Positions 7,918-17,401 of a stretch of 64,000 nt of DNA are shown in pieces. Each line of letters begins with the position of its first letter. Positions within the stretch are counted from its first letter, which is position 1. The DNA comes from an uncultured bacterium. Lineage in GTDB: Bacteria > Bacteroidota > Bacteroidia > Bacteroidales > Bacteroidaceae. Under the pieces are notes generated by a model. That model had not been told where the DNA came from and made no database searches. It saw only the letters and a program-made list of their open reading frames with translations. The translations under genes were made by a program, and so were the position numbers. The stretch covers positions 38,972-102,971 of the forward strand of contig CAJMPR010000015.1 of assembly GCA_905215345.1 (NCBI GenBank), written 5' to 3'.

Positions 7918-10035
7918 TTATTGTTTTGCCGGTTTCAACCACTGATCTAACCATTCAAAGAAGGTACGTTGCCAGAGAATACCGTTCTGTGGTCTCAGCA
8001 CCCAATGGTTTTCATCCGGATAGATAAGCAGTTCGGCAGGAACACCACGCATCACGGCAGCATCAAAGGCAGCCATTGCCTGATTGGCAAGAATGCGGAA
8101 GTCCTTTTCTCCGTGGATGCAGAGGATAGGAGTATCCCATTTGTCGACAAACTTATGTGGGGAATTGGCGAATGTACGTTGAGCTGTGGCATTGTTCTTC
8201 TCCCAATATGCGCCGCCCATATCCCAGTTGGCAAACCATTTTTCTTCAGTTTCCAGATATTGCATTTCCATATTGAAAATACCGTCGTGGGCAATGAATG
8301 CTTTGAAGCGTTTGTCGTGGTTCCCAGCAAGCCAGTAAACGGAAAAACCGCCGAAGCTGGCGCCTACACAACCCAAACGGTCTTTGTCAACATAGGGCTC
8401 TTTGGCTACTTCATCGATAGCTGTAAAATAGTCTTTCATACACTGCCCACCGTAATCACCACTGATAGCTTCATTCCATTCTACGCCAAATCCGGGAAGG
8501 CCACGGCGGTTAGGGGCTACGATGATATAATCATTGGCCGCCATAATCTGGAAGTTCCAACGGTAACTCCAGAACTGGCTAACGGGGCTTTGAGGTCCTC
8601 CTTCACAGAAGAGCAGGGTAGGATACTTCTTGTTCGGATCAAATTGAGGCGGATAGATAACCCACGTCAACATCTGCTTGCCATCGGTAGTCTTCATCCA
8701 ACGCGCTTCTACTTTACCCATTTCCAGTTGGTCGTAGATTTGTTTGTTCTCGAAAGTCAACTGTTTGGCTTCGGCAAAAGCTTCGCCCTCACGTGCATTG
8801 TTTACAGCGTAGATTTCATCACCCATACTCATGGAATGACGTTTGGCTATCACCTTGTCACCACAGAGGGCGAGGGATGCATAGTCGTACATACCGTCGG
8901 TAAGTTGAACCAGCTTGTCACTGTTAGCAAGATTGATGTTATAAATCTGTGTTTCACCATGCCATACTCCGATGAAGTAGATGCTTTGAGAGTCTTTGTT
9001 CCACAGGAAAGCGTCTACGTTGGATTCGAACGATTTACTTACAAAACGTTTTTCACCTGTTTCAAGGTTCATAATGAACAGGCGGTTTAGGTCGGCTTCG
9101 TAACCGTCACGCTCCATACTCTGCCAGGCAATATACTTGCCATCAGGTGAGTATTGAGGATTCGTATCGTATCCTTTATTCTCTTCGGTGATATTTTCCG
9201 TTTTCTTGGCGGCTAAGTCGTAGATATAAATATCGGAGTTGGTAGAGAGGGCATAAGCCAATCCTGTTTTTTTACGGCAGGTATAAGCTACCTTGTCGGA
9301 AGAAGGACTCCATGCCAACTGCTCGATGCCACCCCAAGGCTTCATCGGGCTTTCGTAAGGTTCACCGTCCAAAATATCTTGTACGTTACTGATACCGTTA
9401 CCATCGAAGTCGGCAACAAATGGATGCGGGGCAGTAGTAGTCCATTCGTCCCAATGTTTGTACATAAGGTCAGTAATGATAATACCGGTTGCCTTAGGCA
9501 AGTCGGGATGTTTGTCGGCTGTACTTTTTACAGTCTTTACCTGCGCAATAAAGAGTAGCTTTTTACCGTCGGGAGAGAAAGAGAAACCTTCAATGTCACC
9601 GTCGTATTGCGTAAGCTGTTTACGCTCTGTGCCATCCGGATTCATTTCCCATACTTGGCTGCTACCACTTTCATTGCATAGGAAAGCAAGCTTTTTGCCG
9701 TCCTTAATCCAGATGGGTTGACTTTCCTGCCATTTGTCCTTGGTAATTTGTGTGTTATTGCTGCCATCGGCATTCATAACAAAAAGTTCGTTATTACTCT
9801 TGTTTTCCGGTACACTGTAATAAGCAACCGAATACGCAATTTGTTTTTCATCGGGCGATACGGCTACATCACCGATACGTCCCATTGCCCAAAGTGCTTC
9901 GGGCGTCATGCGCTTGCCTTCCATCTTAATATCAGACCGTCCGATAAGCGTTCCGTCTTGTCCTGCGTTTTTTGTTCCGCCACAGGATGCCAACACCATT
10001 GCTGCCGACATAAGTAATAGGTTTGATTGTTTCAT
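7918..10035 (-). CDS. S9-family dipeptidyl-peptidase lipoprotein (DPP5-like)
   Basis: This secreted serine exopeptidase has 705 residues. It starts with a lipoprotein signal (VLASC, Cys at 17), so the mature form is probably anchored in the periplasm or outer membrane. Residues about 50-430 form a TolB/PD40 beta-propeller (repeated SPDGK and NPDGT-type turns) that gates access. The alpha/beta-hydrolase domain follows with the triad Ser560 (GASFGG), Asp645 (HGEKD) and His677 (ENHW). The pattern resembles S9C enzymes such as Porphyromonas DPP5, which release dipeptides from oligopeptides. That fits a peptide-using gut anaerobe that also encodes a POT importer nearby. Confidence 0.9.
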   Translation of the reverse strand: MKQSNLLLMSAAMVLASCGGTKNAGQDGTLIGRSDIKMEGKRMTPEALWAMGRIGDVAVSPDEKQIAYSVAYYSVPENKSNNELFVMNADGSNNTQITKDKWQESQPIWIKDGKKLAFLCNESGSSQVWEMNPDGTERKQLTQYDGDIEGFSFSPDGKKLLFIAQVKTVKSTADKHPDLPKATGIIITDLMYKHWDEWTTTAPHPFVADFDGNGISNVQDILDGEPYESPMKPWGGIEQLAWSPSSDKVAYTCRKKTGLAYALSTNSDIYIYDLAAKKTENITEENKGYDTNPQYSPDGKYIAWQSMERDGYEADLNRLFIMNLETGEKRFVSKSFESNVDAFLWNKDSQSIYFIGVWHGETQIYNINLANSDKLVQLTDGMYDYASLALCGDKVIAKRHSMSMGDEIYAVNNAREGEAFAEAKQLTFENKQIYDQLEMGKVEARWMKTTDGKQMLTWVIYPPQFDPNKKYPTLLFCEGGPQSPVSQFWSYRWNFQIMAANDYIIVAPNRRGLPGFGVEWNEAISGDYGGQCMKDYFTAIDEVAKEPYVDKDRLGCVGASFGGFSVYWLAGNHDKRFKAFIAHDGIFNMEMQYLETEEKWFANWDMGGAYWEKNNATAQRTFANSPHKFVDKWDTPILCIHGEKDFRILANQAMAAFDAAVMRGVPAELLIYPDENHWVLRPQNGILWQRTFFEWLDQWLKPAKQ

Positions 10036-10062
10036 ATATGTTTTGAAGTTTTATTTCGATAG

Positions 10063-10070
10063 CGAAGATA
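10063..10070 (-). promoter_or_regulatory. Probable -7 box of the S9 peptidase gene
   Basis: Minus-strand TATCTTCG matches seven of eight positions of TAnnTTTG, 28 bases before the ATG at 10035. The rest of the 80-base gap is AT-rich filler (AATTATAAATTATGAATTAC words). Confidence 0.3.
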
Positions 10071-10115
10071 GAGAATAATTATTAATTATAAATTATGAAT
10101 TACAAATTATACCTT

Positions 10116-11447
10116 TTAAATCTTCTTCAAACTCCACTTACCTTTCTTCATATAAAAGTAAGATAGAATCAGAATTCCAACGGAATAAACAATTTCCGAT
10201 GTCCATGCAAAGGCTACATCCAGTTTCAAATAGGCGACAATATAAGTAATATAACAGGTATAAACAGCAAGGGTTATCATCTCCAACGCCAATGCCGTAC
10301 GCGTATTTCCTGTTCCTGATACCGACTGGAAATACACATTGGCGGGTACAAGGAAGAAATAAGCCAAACAGAGTACCCACAACGAAGGAATGGCTGCTTC
10401 CTGCAGTTCGGGCATGTCCGTATAAACACTCAATATCAGCTTGGGAAACAGTGCGAAGAACAACGCCAGAGGTATCACCAGTGAATAGGCTATACGTATA
10501 TGTTGGCGTATGGTGCCCGGTACACAATCTATATTTCCAGAGCCTATCAGGTTACTTACTAATGAGCCGCAGGTAGAGGCGAATGCCATCATTATCATAA
10601 ACAGAATACCTGAAACATTACGAACGATATTCGTAATAGCCAGCGAACGCTCTCCCAAATGTTCCACATAGAGGAATAGCAGAAACCAAGTGGATAGTGA
10701 CAGGAAGTTCTGTATCATAGTCCAGAAAGATACATTCAACATCCGTTTCAGGATGTTCCAGCAAATACCCGGTATCTTGTCCAATCCGTACTTGTGAATA
10801 TCAATGCGGTTCCGGGTATAAAGAATGAAGAATATCAACGATACTAATTCAGCCAATGATGAACCGATAGCTGCTCCGGCAATGCCAAGGGCCGGAACTC
10901 CGAACTTACCGAATATCAGGATATAGTTGAACACCACATTGCTCAATACCATTACAATAGAGTTTAATGTGAGTGTTTTAGTTTGTGTCGTTCCCAAGAA
11001 GAAAGCGCGGAACATAACTCCGGTAAAGGAGAAGAAAAAGCCGAAGACGCGCCAGTTCAGATAACTGATAGCTGCATTGTAGATATGTTCCGATGATACG
11101 ACTTGTTTCAGAACTATTGGAGCGAAACAATAACAAAGCGTGAACATGATTGCTGCCATCCCTATCTGAAAATACATACCTTGATAGAACAAATTGCCTA
11201 TCTCCCGGTATTGCTGTTCGCCATTACGCCGGGCTATGAGTATTTGTGAGCCGATGCTGAAGCCGAAAGCTACCATAAACATTACTATATAGAATATACC
11301 GGCAATGGCGGATGCTCCCAGCTCTATTTCACCCACTCGTCCCAGAAAGGCGGTATCTGTCATTCCTATCAAATGCTCCATCAGCAGGCTGATAAGAATA
11401 GGGAAGGCGATGTGCCAGATTTCCTTATAAGTGTATTTAGTTTTCAT
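10116..11447 (-). CDS. MATE-family multidrug/cation efflux transporter
   Basis: This 443-residue inner-membrane antiporter is expected to export cationic compounds using a proton or sodium gradient. It has 12 predicted spans in two related halves. Family residues are visible in the first half (LMEHLIGMTDTAFLGRVGE, then GFSIGSQILIARRNGE) and repeated in the second (ASTCGSLVSNLIGSG). I place the start at ATG 11447 (MKTKYTYKEIW). The frame stays open a further 25 codons upstream, but that extension (MLYIKTFFHVYQ) is not family-like. The gene lies between the S9 peptidase and yidC on the same strand. Confidence 0.9.
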   Translation of the reverse strand: MKTKYTYKEIWHIAFPILISLLMEHLIGMTDTAFLGRVGEIELGASAIAGIFYIVMFMVAFGFSIGSQILIARRNGEQQYREIGNLFYQGMYFQIGMAAIMFTLCYCFAPIVLKQVVSSEHIYNAAISYLNWRVFGFFFSFTGVMFRAFFLGTTQTKTLTLNSIVMVLSNVVFNYILIFGKFGVPALGIAGAAIGSSLAELVSLIFFILYTRNRIDIHKYGLDKIPGICWNILKRMLNVSFWTMIQNFLSLSTWFLLFLYVEHLGERSLAITNIVRNVSGILFMIMMAFASTCGSLVSNLIGSGNIDCVPGTIRQHIRIAYSLVIPLALFFALFPKLILSVYTDMPELQEAAIPSLWVLCLAYFFLVPANVYFQSVSGTGNTRTALALEMITLAVYTCYITYIVAYLKLDVAFAWTSEIVYSVGILILSYFYMKKGKWSLKKI

Positions 11448-11544
11448 ACCTAATAAATTAGTTTTTAATATACTTGATAATTGTGTTTGATATACATGAA
11501 AAAAAGTTTTGATATATAGCAAAAAACTCGTTCATGTCAGGGAC

Positions 11545-11579
11545 AAGAAAGCCGGGCAAATGGATTGTCCGGCTTTCTT
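11545..11579 (-). terminator. Hairpin after yidC
   Basis: A 15-bp stem with one G-U pair (11545-11559 with 11565-11579) and a 5-base loop sits 24 bases past the yidC stop. No U-tract directly follows on the minus strand, so termination strength is uncertain. Confidence 0.6.
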
Positions 11580-11603
11580 CTGAAATCTTCTACGAACGGA
11601 ATT

Positions 11604-13451
11604 TTATTTTCTGTTCTGTTTATCTTTCACCATCTGCTCCTGTTGCTTTTGCATAGCTTCCAGGCGAGCAGCGAAACCGGTTTTCTTCATCTTCTTCGGA
11701 TCTTTCTTTTTCGCTTCCAATTGAGCAAGCAGAGCTTCTTCATTGGTTGTTCTGCGCATAACAATCGTAGTTATTACGCTGATAAGAGTTGATACGAAAT
11801 AGTAATAATTTAATCCTGAAGGATAGTCGTTCAAAATGAATAAGAACATAACAGGCATTAAGTATGACATCCATTTCATAGCTGCCATTTGCGGGTTAGC
11901 ACCTGTATCTTGTTGTTGCATCATATACTTCGTGTTCAATATGTTTGTCACCGTCATCAATACACAGAACAGACTGAGGTGATTTCCTAAGAACGGAATA
12001 TGGAACGGGAAATTGATGAAAGCATCATAAGTAGAAAGGTCGTCCGCCCAAAGGAAACTTTGTTGACGAAGTTCGATTGCACTTGGCACGAACATAAACA
12101 ATGCCATCAAGATAGGAAATTGTATCAACATCGGGAGACAGCCACCCATCGGACTAACACCATACTGGCTGTAAAGTCCCATCACTTCCTGCTGTTTCTT
12201 CATTGCATCTTCCTGCTTCGGATATTTCTTACCGATTTCATCAATTTTGGGCTTCAACACACGCATCTTGGCAGAGGAGAGGTAAGTTTTCCAGGTTGCG
12301 GGGAAGACTACGATTTTTACAACCAGAGTCATCAGCAACAAAACAACCCCCATACCCAATCCCCAACCGGACAACCAGTCAAAGATGTTGATGGTAAACC
12401 ATTGATTAATCTGTCTTACTACCGGCCATCCCAAGTAGACCAGACGGTTGAGTTCCCATTTTTCAGTACGTCCCTTATCGAGCGCTGTCAATGTCTTATA
12501 GTGGTTGGGACCAAAGTAGAAGTACAGTTGAGTCGGTTTCTTACCGGTCGGGTCGAAAGCGGTACTCATTTCAGCAGAATAATCTTTGATATATCCGCTA
12601 CCTTGAGGTTCCATTTTCGAAGTCAACTTTGTTTTCTCAAAGTCTGCGTCGGCCAGGAATACGGAAGAGAAGAACTGATTCTTGAATGCAATCCAGTCCA
12701 AACGTCCGGGAACTTCTTTCTCATCGTTCTTATTGGCGGACAAGTAGTCGGTTCCTTCACCCGTGAGTTTGTATGTCAATTCGGATAAACGATTTTCATA
12801 CGTATATCCTTTCTCTATCTGGCGGGCACGTTGTGACCACTCGATGTCGACATAGTTGGTACTTGCCAATTTGTTTGCCATACCTACAGCATCAATAGTA
12901 AAGTCTATCAGATAGGTGTTGTTACGCATGGCATACTTAAAGTCGATATAACTGGTGCTGTCGGCAACCAAACGCATGGTAACGGTACTGTCGGTACGAT
13001 TAACTACGGTAAAGTAGTATTCATCGGTCTGTATGGTTTCCTGTTTGTTGTAGAAGAGGAAGTTCATAGAAGCATCATCACCGCTGAACAGGGTAACAGG
13101 TGTCTTTTTATCCTGTCCCATATATTCTTTCAATGTAGCAGATGAAATGCGTCCGCCTTTGGTAGCTACTGTTACCTCCGCCAGATTGTTCTGAATCGTA
13201 ATCTGTGAGTCAACCCCTTGGCGTGCATCGAAGAACAGAGAAGCAGAATCTACTGTCTGTGCTTCTTTTTCATTGGAAAGGGCGGCTTCTGATTTCGCTT
13301 TCAGATCAGCTTCGCGTTGTTGTACTTGGGCTATAGAGTCATAATAGTGTTGTTGCGCTTCCACCTGCTCCTTACTGGGACGGCTCAGAAAACTGAAACC
13401 AACTAACAAGATAGCTATTAAAACAAGTCCTGTAATGGTATTTTTATCCAT
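11604..13451 (-). CDS. yidC: Membrane protein insertase YidC
   Basis: YidC inserts and folds inner-membrane proteins, alone or with SecYEG. The 615 residues show the Gram-negative layout: an N-terminal anchor (about 6-23), a large periplasmic beta domain (about 60-350) and the conserved C-terminal five-span insertase core (about 365-580, with KMRVLKPKIDEIGKKY cytoplasmic hairpin and MGGCLPMLIQFPILMALF). A Lys/Gln-rich tail follows, as in other Bacteroidetes, and may touch the ribosome. It lies 31 bases after pyrG and is probably co-transcribed with it. Confidence 0.97.
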   Translation of the reverse strand: MDKNTITGLVLIAILLVGFSFLSRPSKEQVEAQQHYYDSIAQVQQREADLKAKSEAALSNEKEAQTVDSASLFFDARQGVDSQITIQNNLAEVTVATKGGRISSATLKEYMGQDKKTPVTLFSGDDASMNFLFYNKQETIQTDEYYFTVVNRTDSTVTMRLVADSTSYIDFKYAMRNNTYLIDFTIDAVGMANKLASTNYVDIEWSQRARQIEKGYTYENRLSELTYKLTGEGTDYLSANKNDEKEVPGRLDWIAFKNQFFSSVFLADADFEKTKLTSKMEPQGSGYIKDYSAEMSTAFDPTGKKPTQLYFYFGPNHYKTLTALDKGRTEKWELNRLVYLGWPVVRQINQWFTINIFDWLSGWGLGMGVVLLLMTLVVKIVVFPATWKTYLSSAKMRVLKPKIDEIGKKYPKQEDAMKKQQEVMGLYSQYGVSPMGGCLPMLIQFPILMALFMFVPSAIELRQQSFLWADDLSTYDAFINFPFHIPFLGNHLSLFCVLMTVTNILNTKYMMQQQDTGANPQMAAMKWMSYLMPVMFLFILNDYPSGLNYYYFVSTLISVITTIVMRRTTNEEALLAQLEAKKKDPKKMKKTGFAARLEAMQKQQEQMVKDKQNRK

Positions 13452-13482
13452 TCTATGTCAATTACAAATTATAAATTACAAG

Positions 13483-15096
13483 TTATTTCTTTTCATTTTC
13501 AATGGCAGCTTTCACAAACGCAACGAACAACGGATGTGGGTTCAATACCGTACTACTGTATTCAGGATGGAATTGAGTACCTACAAACCACTTCAATTTA
13601 GGAATTTCGACAATTTCTACTAAATCCGATTCGGGATTGATACCTACACATTTCATGCCGGCTGCTTCGTACTCGTTTTTGTACTGGTTGTTGAATTCAT
13701 AGCGATGGCGATGGCGTTCCTGGATGTGTTCGGCACCGTAAGCCTGATATGCTTTACTACCTTTATGCAATACACATTCGTAAGCTCCCAGACGCATAGT
13801 TCCACCCATGTTGGTGATTGCTTTTTGTTCTTCCATGATGTCAATAACATTGTGCGGAGTCTTTTCGTCCATCTCACGGGAGTTAGCATCCATGTATCCT
13901 AATACATTGCGTGCAAACTCAATAGCAATGCACTGCATACCCAGACAAATACCGAATGTAGGAATATCGTGTGTACGTGCATATTTAATAGCTACAAATT
14001 TACCGGCAATACCACGTTCACCAAATCCGGGTCCGATGAGTACACCTGACATACCCTCCAAAGCTTCTGCTACATTTTCGTCCGTCAGCTTCTCGCTGTT
14101 AACAAAATCTACCGATACTTTGCGGTCATTATAAGTCCCTGCTTGTGACAGTGCTTCACGAATGGATTTATAGGCATCCTGCAAATCGTATTTTCCAACC
14201 AGAGCAATGTGTACCGGCTCTGTTTCTTCTGCTTTATGACGACGTTCAAGGAATGCACGCCATGGACCGAGTCCCGGAGTATCACCAACCGGAAGTCCCA
14301 TTTTCTTCAGAATAGTTTCATCCAATCCCTGTGCCTGCATCAAGATGGGTACCTCATAGATTGTCGGAGCATCAATGCTTTGTACAACAGCATTCTCGTC
14401 TACATTACAGAACAAAGCTACCTTTTTACGCAGGTTGTTACTTAATTCATGCTCTGTACGAAGTACAAGCACATCGGGCTGTATACCGGCGCTTTGTAAC
14501 TCTTTTACAGAATGTTGAGTTGGTTTGGTCTTTAATTCACCGGCAGCCGCAAGATAAGGTACATAAGTAAGGTGTACGCACAAGGCGTCTTTTCCCAATT
14601 CCCATTTCAATTGGCGTATGCTTTCAAGATAGGGGAGGGATTCAATATCACCGACTGTACCACCGATTTCGGTAATAACGAAGTCGAATTTGTATTTATT
14701 ACCCAATAATTTTACGTTCCGTTTGATTTCGTCCGTGATATGGGGAATAACTTGAATTGTTTTACCAAGATAATCACCGCGACGTTCTTTATCGATTACG
14801 CTTTTGTAGATACGTCCGGTTGTAATGTTATTAGCTTTAGTAGTCTGAATACCCAGGAAACGTTCGTAGTGTCCCAAGTCAAGGTCAGCTTCGTGACCAT
14901 CTACCGTTACGTAGCATTCTCCGTGTTCATAAGGGTTTAATGTGCCCGGGTCAATGTTAATATACGGGTCAAACTTCTGAATCGTTACTTTATAACCTCT
15001 TGCTTGTAACAATTTACCGATGGATGATGAAATAATACCTTTACCCAACGAGGAGGCAACGCCACCGGTGACGAAAATATACTTTGTTTCTCCCAC
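13483..15096 (-). CDS. pyrG: CTP synthase
   Basis: PyrG converts UTP to CTP with ATP and glutamine. It has the standard two domains in 537 residues: an N-terminal amidoligase (GGVASSLGKG loop at residues 11-20, then the HYERF and TEIGGTVGDIES UTP/ATP sites) and a C-terminal class-I glutamine amidotransferase with nucleophile in GICLGMQ and the His-Glu pair in FHPEYSS. The start codon is GTG at 15096, giving MGETKYIFVTGG; no ATG is suitably placed. The partner yidC follows on the same strand. Confidence 0.97.
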   Translation of the reverse strand: MGETKYIFVTGGVASSLGKGIISSSIGKLLQARGYKVTIQKFDPYINIDPGTLNPYEHGECYVTVDGHEADLDLGHYERFLGIQTTKANNITTGRIYKSVIDKERRGDYLGKTIQVIPHITDEIKRNVKLLGNKYKFDFVITEIGGTVGDIESLPYLESIRQLKWELGKDALCVHLTYVPYLAAAGELKTKPTQHSVKELQSAGIQPDVLVLRTEHELSNNLRKKVALFCNVDENAVVQSIDAPTIYEVPILMQAQGLDETILKKMGLPVGDTPGLGPWRAFLERRHKAEETEPVHIALVGKYDLQDAYKSIREALSQAGTYNDRKVSVDFVNSEKLTDENVAEALEGMSGVLIGPGFGERGIAGKFVAIKYARTHDIPTFGICLGMQCIAIEFARNVLGYMDANSREMDEKTPHNVIDIMEEQKAITNMGGTMRLGAYECVLHKGSKAYQAYGAEHIQERHRHRYEFNNQYKNEYEAAGMKCVGINPESDLVEIVEIPKLKWFVGTQFHPEYSSTVLNPHPLFVAFVKAAIENEKK

Positions 15097-15136
15097 AGCT
15101 ATACTGTTTTTAAATGTTTTCTCTAAAATTAAAGCG

Positions 15137-15144
15137 CAAAATTA
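15137..15144 (-). promoter_or_regulatory. -7 box of pyrG-yidC
   Basis: Minus-strand TAATTTTG is an exact TAnnTTTG match, 40 bases before the GTG start of pyrG. A -33 TTTG is not evident. Confidence 0.45.
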
Positions 15145-15244
15145 TGAAAAAAAAGAGGAAGTACATAACAGTTTGGTGAAAACAATCATAAAAAAAGAAA
15201 TATGTGTCTATAAAACAGTAATATCAAACTTTCGCTTCCTACCT

Positions 15245-15275
15245 TTTGTAATCTGAACATTTTGGTTTAATTTTG
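15245..15275 (+). promoter_or_regulatory. Promoter of the DUF3078 gene
   Basis: TTTG (15245-15248) and TAATTTTG (15268-15275) are separated by 19 bases, which is the ideal Bacteroides layout. The ATG is at 15302. Confidence 0.65.
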
Positions 15276-15301
15276 CGTTCGAATATAGATTTTAAGACAA
15301 C

Positions 15302-16741
15302 ATGAGAAATAGACGTGTTTTAATAGGATTAGTTGCCGTTCTGTTTTCATTCTCGATTATGGCACAAAACTCGAAAGGGACTGCGCAAAGTGCTAAAAAG
15401 CAGACAACAACACAGAATGCAGATACATTGTCAGGCATATGGAGCCAATATTGGATATTGAAACTAAAGCCACATGATGGTGCATATCGGTTGGATACAG
15501 TTTCTATTTTATATGAAAAATATTTTGGAGTATTGGATTATTTAAACGATCCAGTTACCCCGGAGCGTTATATACCTTATAACCCTGATTATTATCGTAT
15601 GTTTGTTCCTACTACCTATTATTATGCTCCGATGGAAAGGTTATCACAAGTAAACTGGAGCTTTCAGAAACCGGATGCAACTTTGCCTTTGACAAATGAA
15701 CTCCTTCCATTTGACACTTTGAGCTTCGTGTCGAAGCAAAAAGCCAATGAAGTAGTAGACCGGGTAATGTTGAATACCTATATAAATCGTCCGGATTTAG
15801 TGGTAATGACGGAGGATAAAATTAGAAAGACCAGAGTTTTTAAAGATAACATTGAGAAGGAAGCTTCTTTAAAGCCTTCTGTTGCTAAGCTTTTTGTGCA
15901 AGAAACAATGATAGGAGTTAAAGAGGAAGCCGGAGTTGCCATACAGAAACCTAATTGGTGGACTACCGGAGGTAACGGATCGTTGCAAATAACGCAGAAC
16001 TATATTTCGGATAACTGGTATAAAGGTGGTGAAAGTACGAATACACTACTTGCCAATTTACAACTCTTTGCCAATTATAATGACCGGGAGAAAGTTCAAT
16101 GGGAAAACCTGTTGGATGCAAAATTAGGTTTTGGTTCTACACCTTCGGATAAATATCATGATTACCTTGTAAATACGGACCAATTTCGTTTATACAGCAA
16201 GTTAGGTATTCAGGCAGCATCCAAATGGTATTATACAGTTACTACTGAATTTAAGACACAATTCTTTAAAGGTTATAAAGCAAATAGTGAAGAACTTGTT
16301 TCTGCTTTTTTTGCTCCTGCTGATTGGTCATCCAGTATCGGTATGGACTATAAATTGAAAAAGAAAAAATTCAGCCTGTCTGTTTTTATGGCTCCTTTAA
16401 CTTATATGTTGCGCTATGTAGGTAATAAGAATGTGGATGAAGTGAAGTTTGGCTTGGATAAAGGTAAGTCGGTAAAACATAATTTTGGTTCCCAAATACA
16501 ACCTACACTTTCCTGGAAAATTATTCCATCCATTGTTTTGGATTCTCGTCTGGATTTCCAGACCAGTTACGAATGGACGCGTATTGAATGGGAAAATACG
16601 GTAAACTTTGTGTTGAATCGTTATCTGTCTACAAAGCTTTATGTACACGCCCGTTTTGATGACAGTGCTAAACCAACTGAAGGAAGTAGTTACTTTCAGG
16701 TAAAAGAGTTATTGAGCTTTGGTATCAATTACAAATGGTAA
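15302..16741 (+). CDS. DUF3078 outer-membrane beta-barrel protein
   Basis: This 479-residue exported protein starts with a signal peptide cut near residue 22 (SIMAQ/N). Residues 45-215 are a mixed Tyr/Pro-rich region. From about 220 (WWTTGGNGSLQITQNY) to the end, alternating hydrophobic and aromatic strands recur, finishing in an aromatic residue (INYKW) as outer-membrane barrels do. The pattern fits the Bacteroidetes family DUF3078, of unknown role. The gene has its own promoter and is followed by a strong terminator, so it is monocistronic, separate from rnf. Confidence 0.82.
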   Translation: MRNRRVLIGLVAVLFSFSIMAQNSKGTAQSAKKQTTTQNADTLSGIWSQYWILKLKPHDGAYRLDTVSILYEKYFGVLDYLNDPVTPERYIPYNPDYYRMFVPTTYYYAPMERLSQVNWSFQKPDATLPLTNELLPFDTLSFVSKQKANEVVDRVMLNTYINRPDLVVMTEDKIRKTRVFKDNIEKEASLKPSVAKLFVQETMIGVKEEAGVAIQKPNWWTTGGNGSLQITQNYISDNWYKGGESTNTLLANLQLFANYNDREKVQWENLLDAKLGFGSTPSDKYHDYLVNTDQFRLYSKLGIQAASKWYYTVTTEFKTQFFKGYKANSEELVSAFFAPADWSSSIGMDYKLKKKKFSLSVFMAPLTYMLRYVGNKNVDEVKFGLDKGKSVKHNFGSQIQPTLSWKIIPSIVLDSRLDFQTSYEWTRIEWENTVNFVLNRYLSTKLYVHARFDDSAKPTEGSSYFQVKELLSFGINYKW

Positions 16742-16768
16742 CCATATCTACTGTTAACAAATAAAAAG

Positions 16769-16802
16769 AACGCTCCGTTGGATGACAACGGGGCGTTTTT
16801 TA
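16769..16802 (+). terminator. Intrinsic terminator after the DUF3078 gene
   Basis: A 12-bp stem with one G-U pair (16769-16780 with 16786-16797), a 5-base loop and a T-tract to 16802. Confidence 0.85.
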
Positions 16803-16907
16803 TGTTTTTCAGTAGAAAAAATAAAGAAAAACCGCGAAAAACAGGAAAAAGGACGTTTACGTACACAGAAAAAACAATGTAATCCCTTGCAGTTCGCAAA
16901 TAATGAC

Positions 16908-16915
16908 TAAATTTG
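16908..16915 (+). promoter_or_regulatory. -7 box of the rseC-rnf operon
   Basis: TAAATTTG matches TAnnTTTG; the first gene starts at 16944. A weak CTTG near 16886 could serve as -33. Confidence 0.5.
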
Positions 16916-16943
16916 CCACGATTTGTAATGCACACTTTGCAAA

Positions 16944-17363
16944 ATGGCGAATACTATAAGACATCAAGGTATTGTGGAAAACATAAACGGTTCTCATCTT
17001 CAAGTGAGAATTATTCAAACTTCAGCATGTGCTTCGTGCAGTGTTAAGGGACATTGTAGTTCTGCCGATACTAAAGAAAAACTTATTGATATAACAGATG
17101 CTGATGCTGCTTCCTATCAACCCGGTGACCGTGTATGGGTGATTGGAGAATTATCTATGGGGGCGATGGCGGTTCTGTATGCTTTTATATTCCCTTTCCT
17201 CGTTTTGATATTTTCCCTTTTTATTTTCATGGCGATATGGAATAATGAATTGCGTTCTGCACTTTGTTCGTTAGCGCTTCTTATACCTTATTATTATATA
17301 TTGTGGCTGAACAAGTCACGAATGGGAAAGAAGTTTTCATTCTCGATCAAACCAATGAATTAA
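16944..17363 (+). CDS. rseC: RseC/MucC-family protein, first gene of the rnf operon
   Basis: This 139-residue inner-membrane protein has an N-terminal soluble part (about 1-70) with a Cys cluster (CASCSVKGHC), followed by two membrane helices (about 72-95 and 100-118). RseC-type proteins are tied to SoxR reduction and often travel with Rnf genes; the cysteines suggest electron transfer or cofactor handling. It is 38 bases upstream of rnfB on the same strand, which supports a helper role for the Rnf complex here. It has no sigma-E neighbours, so a link to RseA/RseB is unlikely. Confidence 0.85.
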   Translation: MANTIRHQGIVENINGSHLQVRIIQTSACASCSVKGHCSSADTKEKLIDITDADAASYQPGDRVWVIGELSMGAMAVLYAFIFPFLVLIFSLFIFMAIWNNELRSALCSLALLIPYYYILWLNKSRMGKKFSFSIKPMN

Positions 17364-17401
17364 CTAATACATAAAACAAATAATTAATAAACAACTAATT
17401 T

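Noticed and set aside
7969..9090. 373-codon open frame antisense to the S9 peptidase
   Set aside because: It lies inside a clear enzyme gene on the other strand, with no recognisable domain; a by-product of codon bias. The same holds for other long antisense frames such as 495-1112 and 12000-12788.
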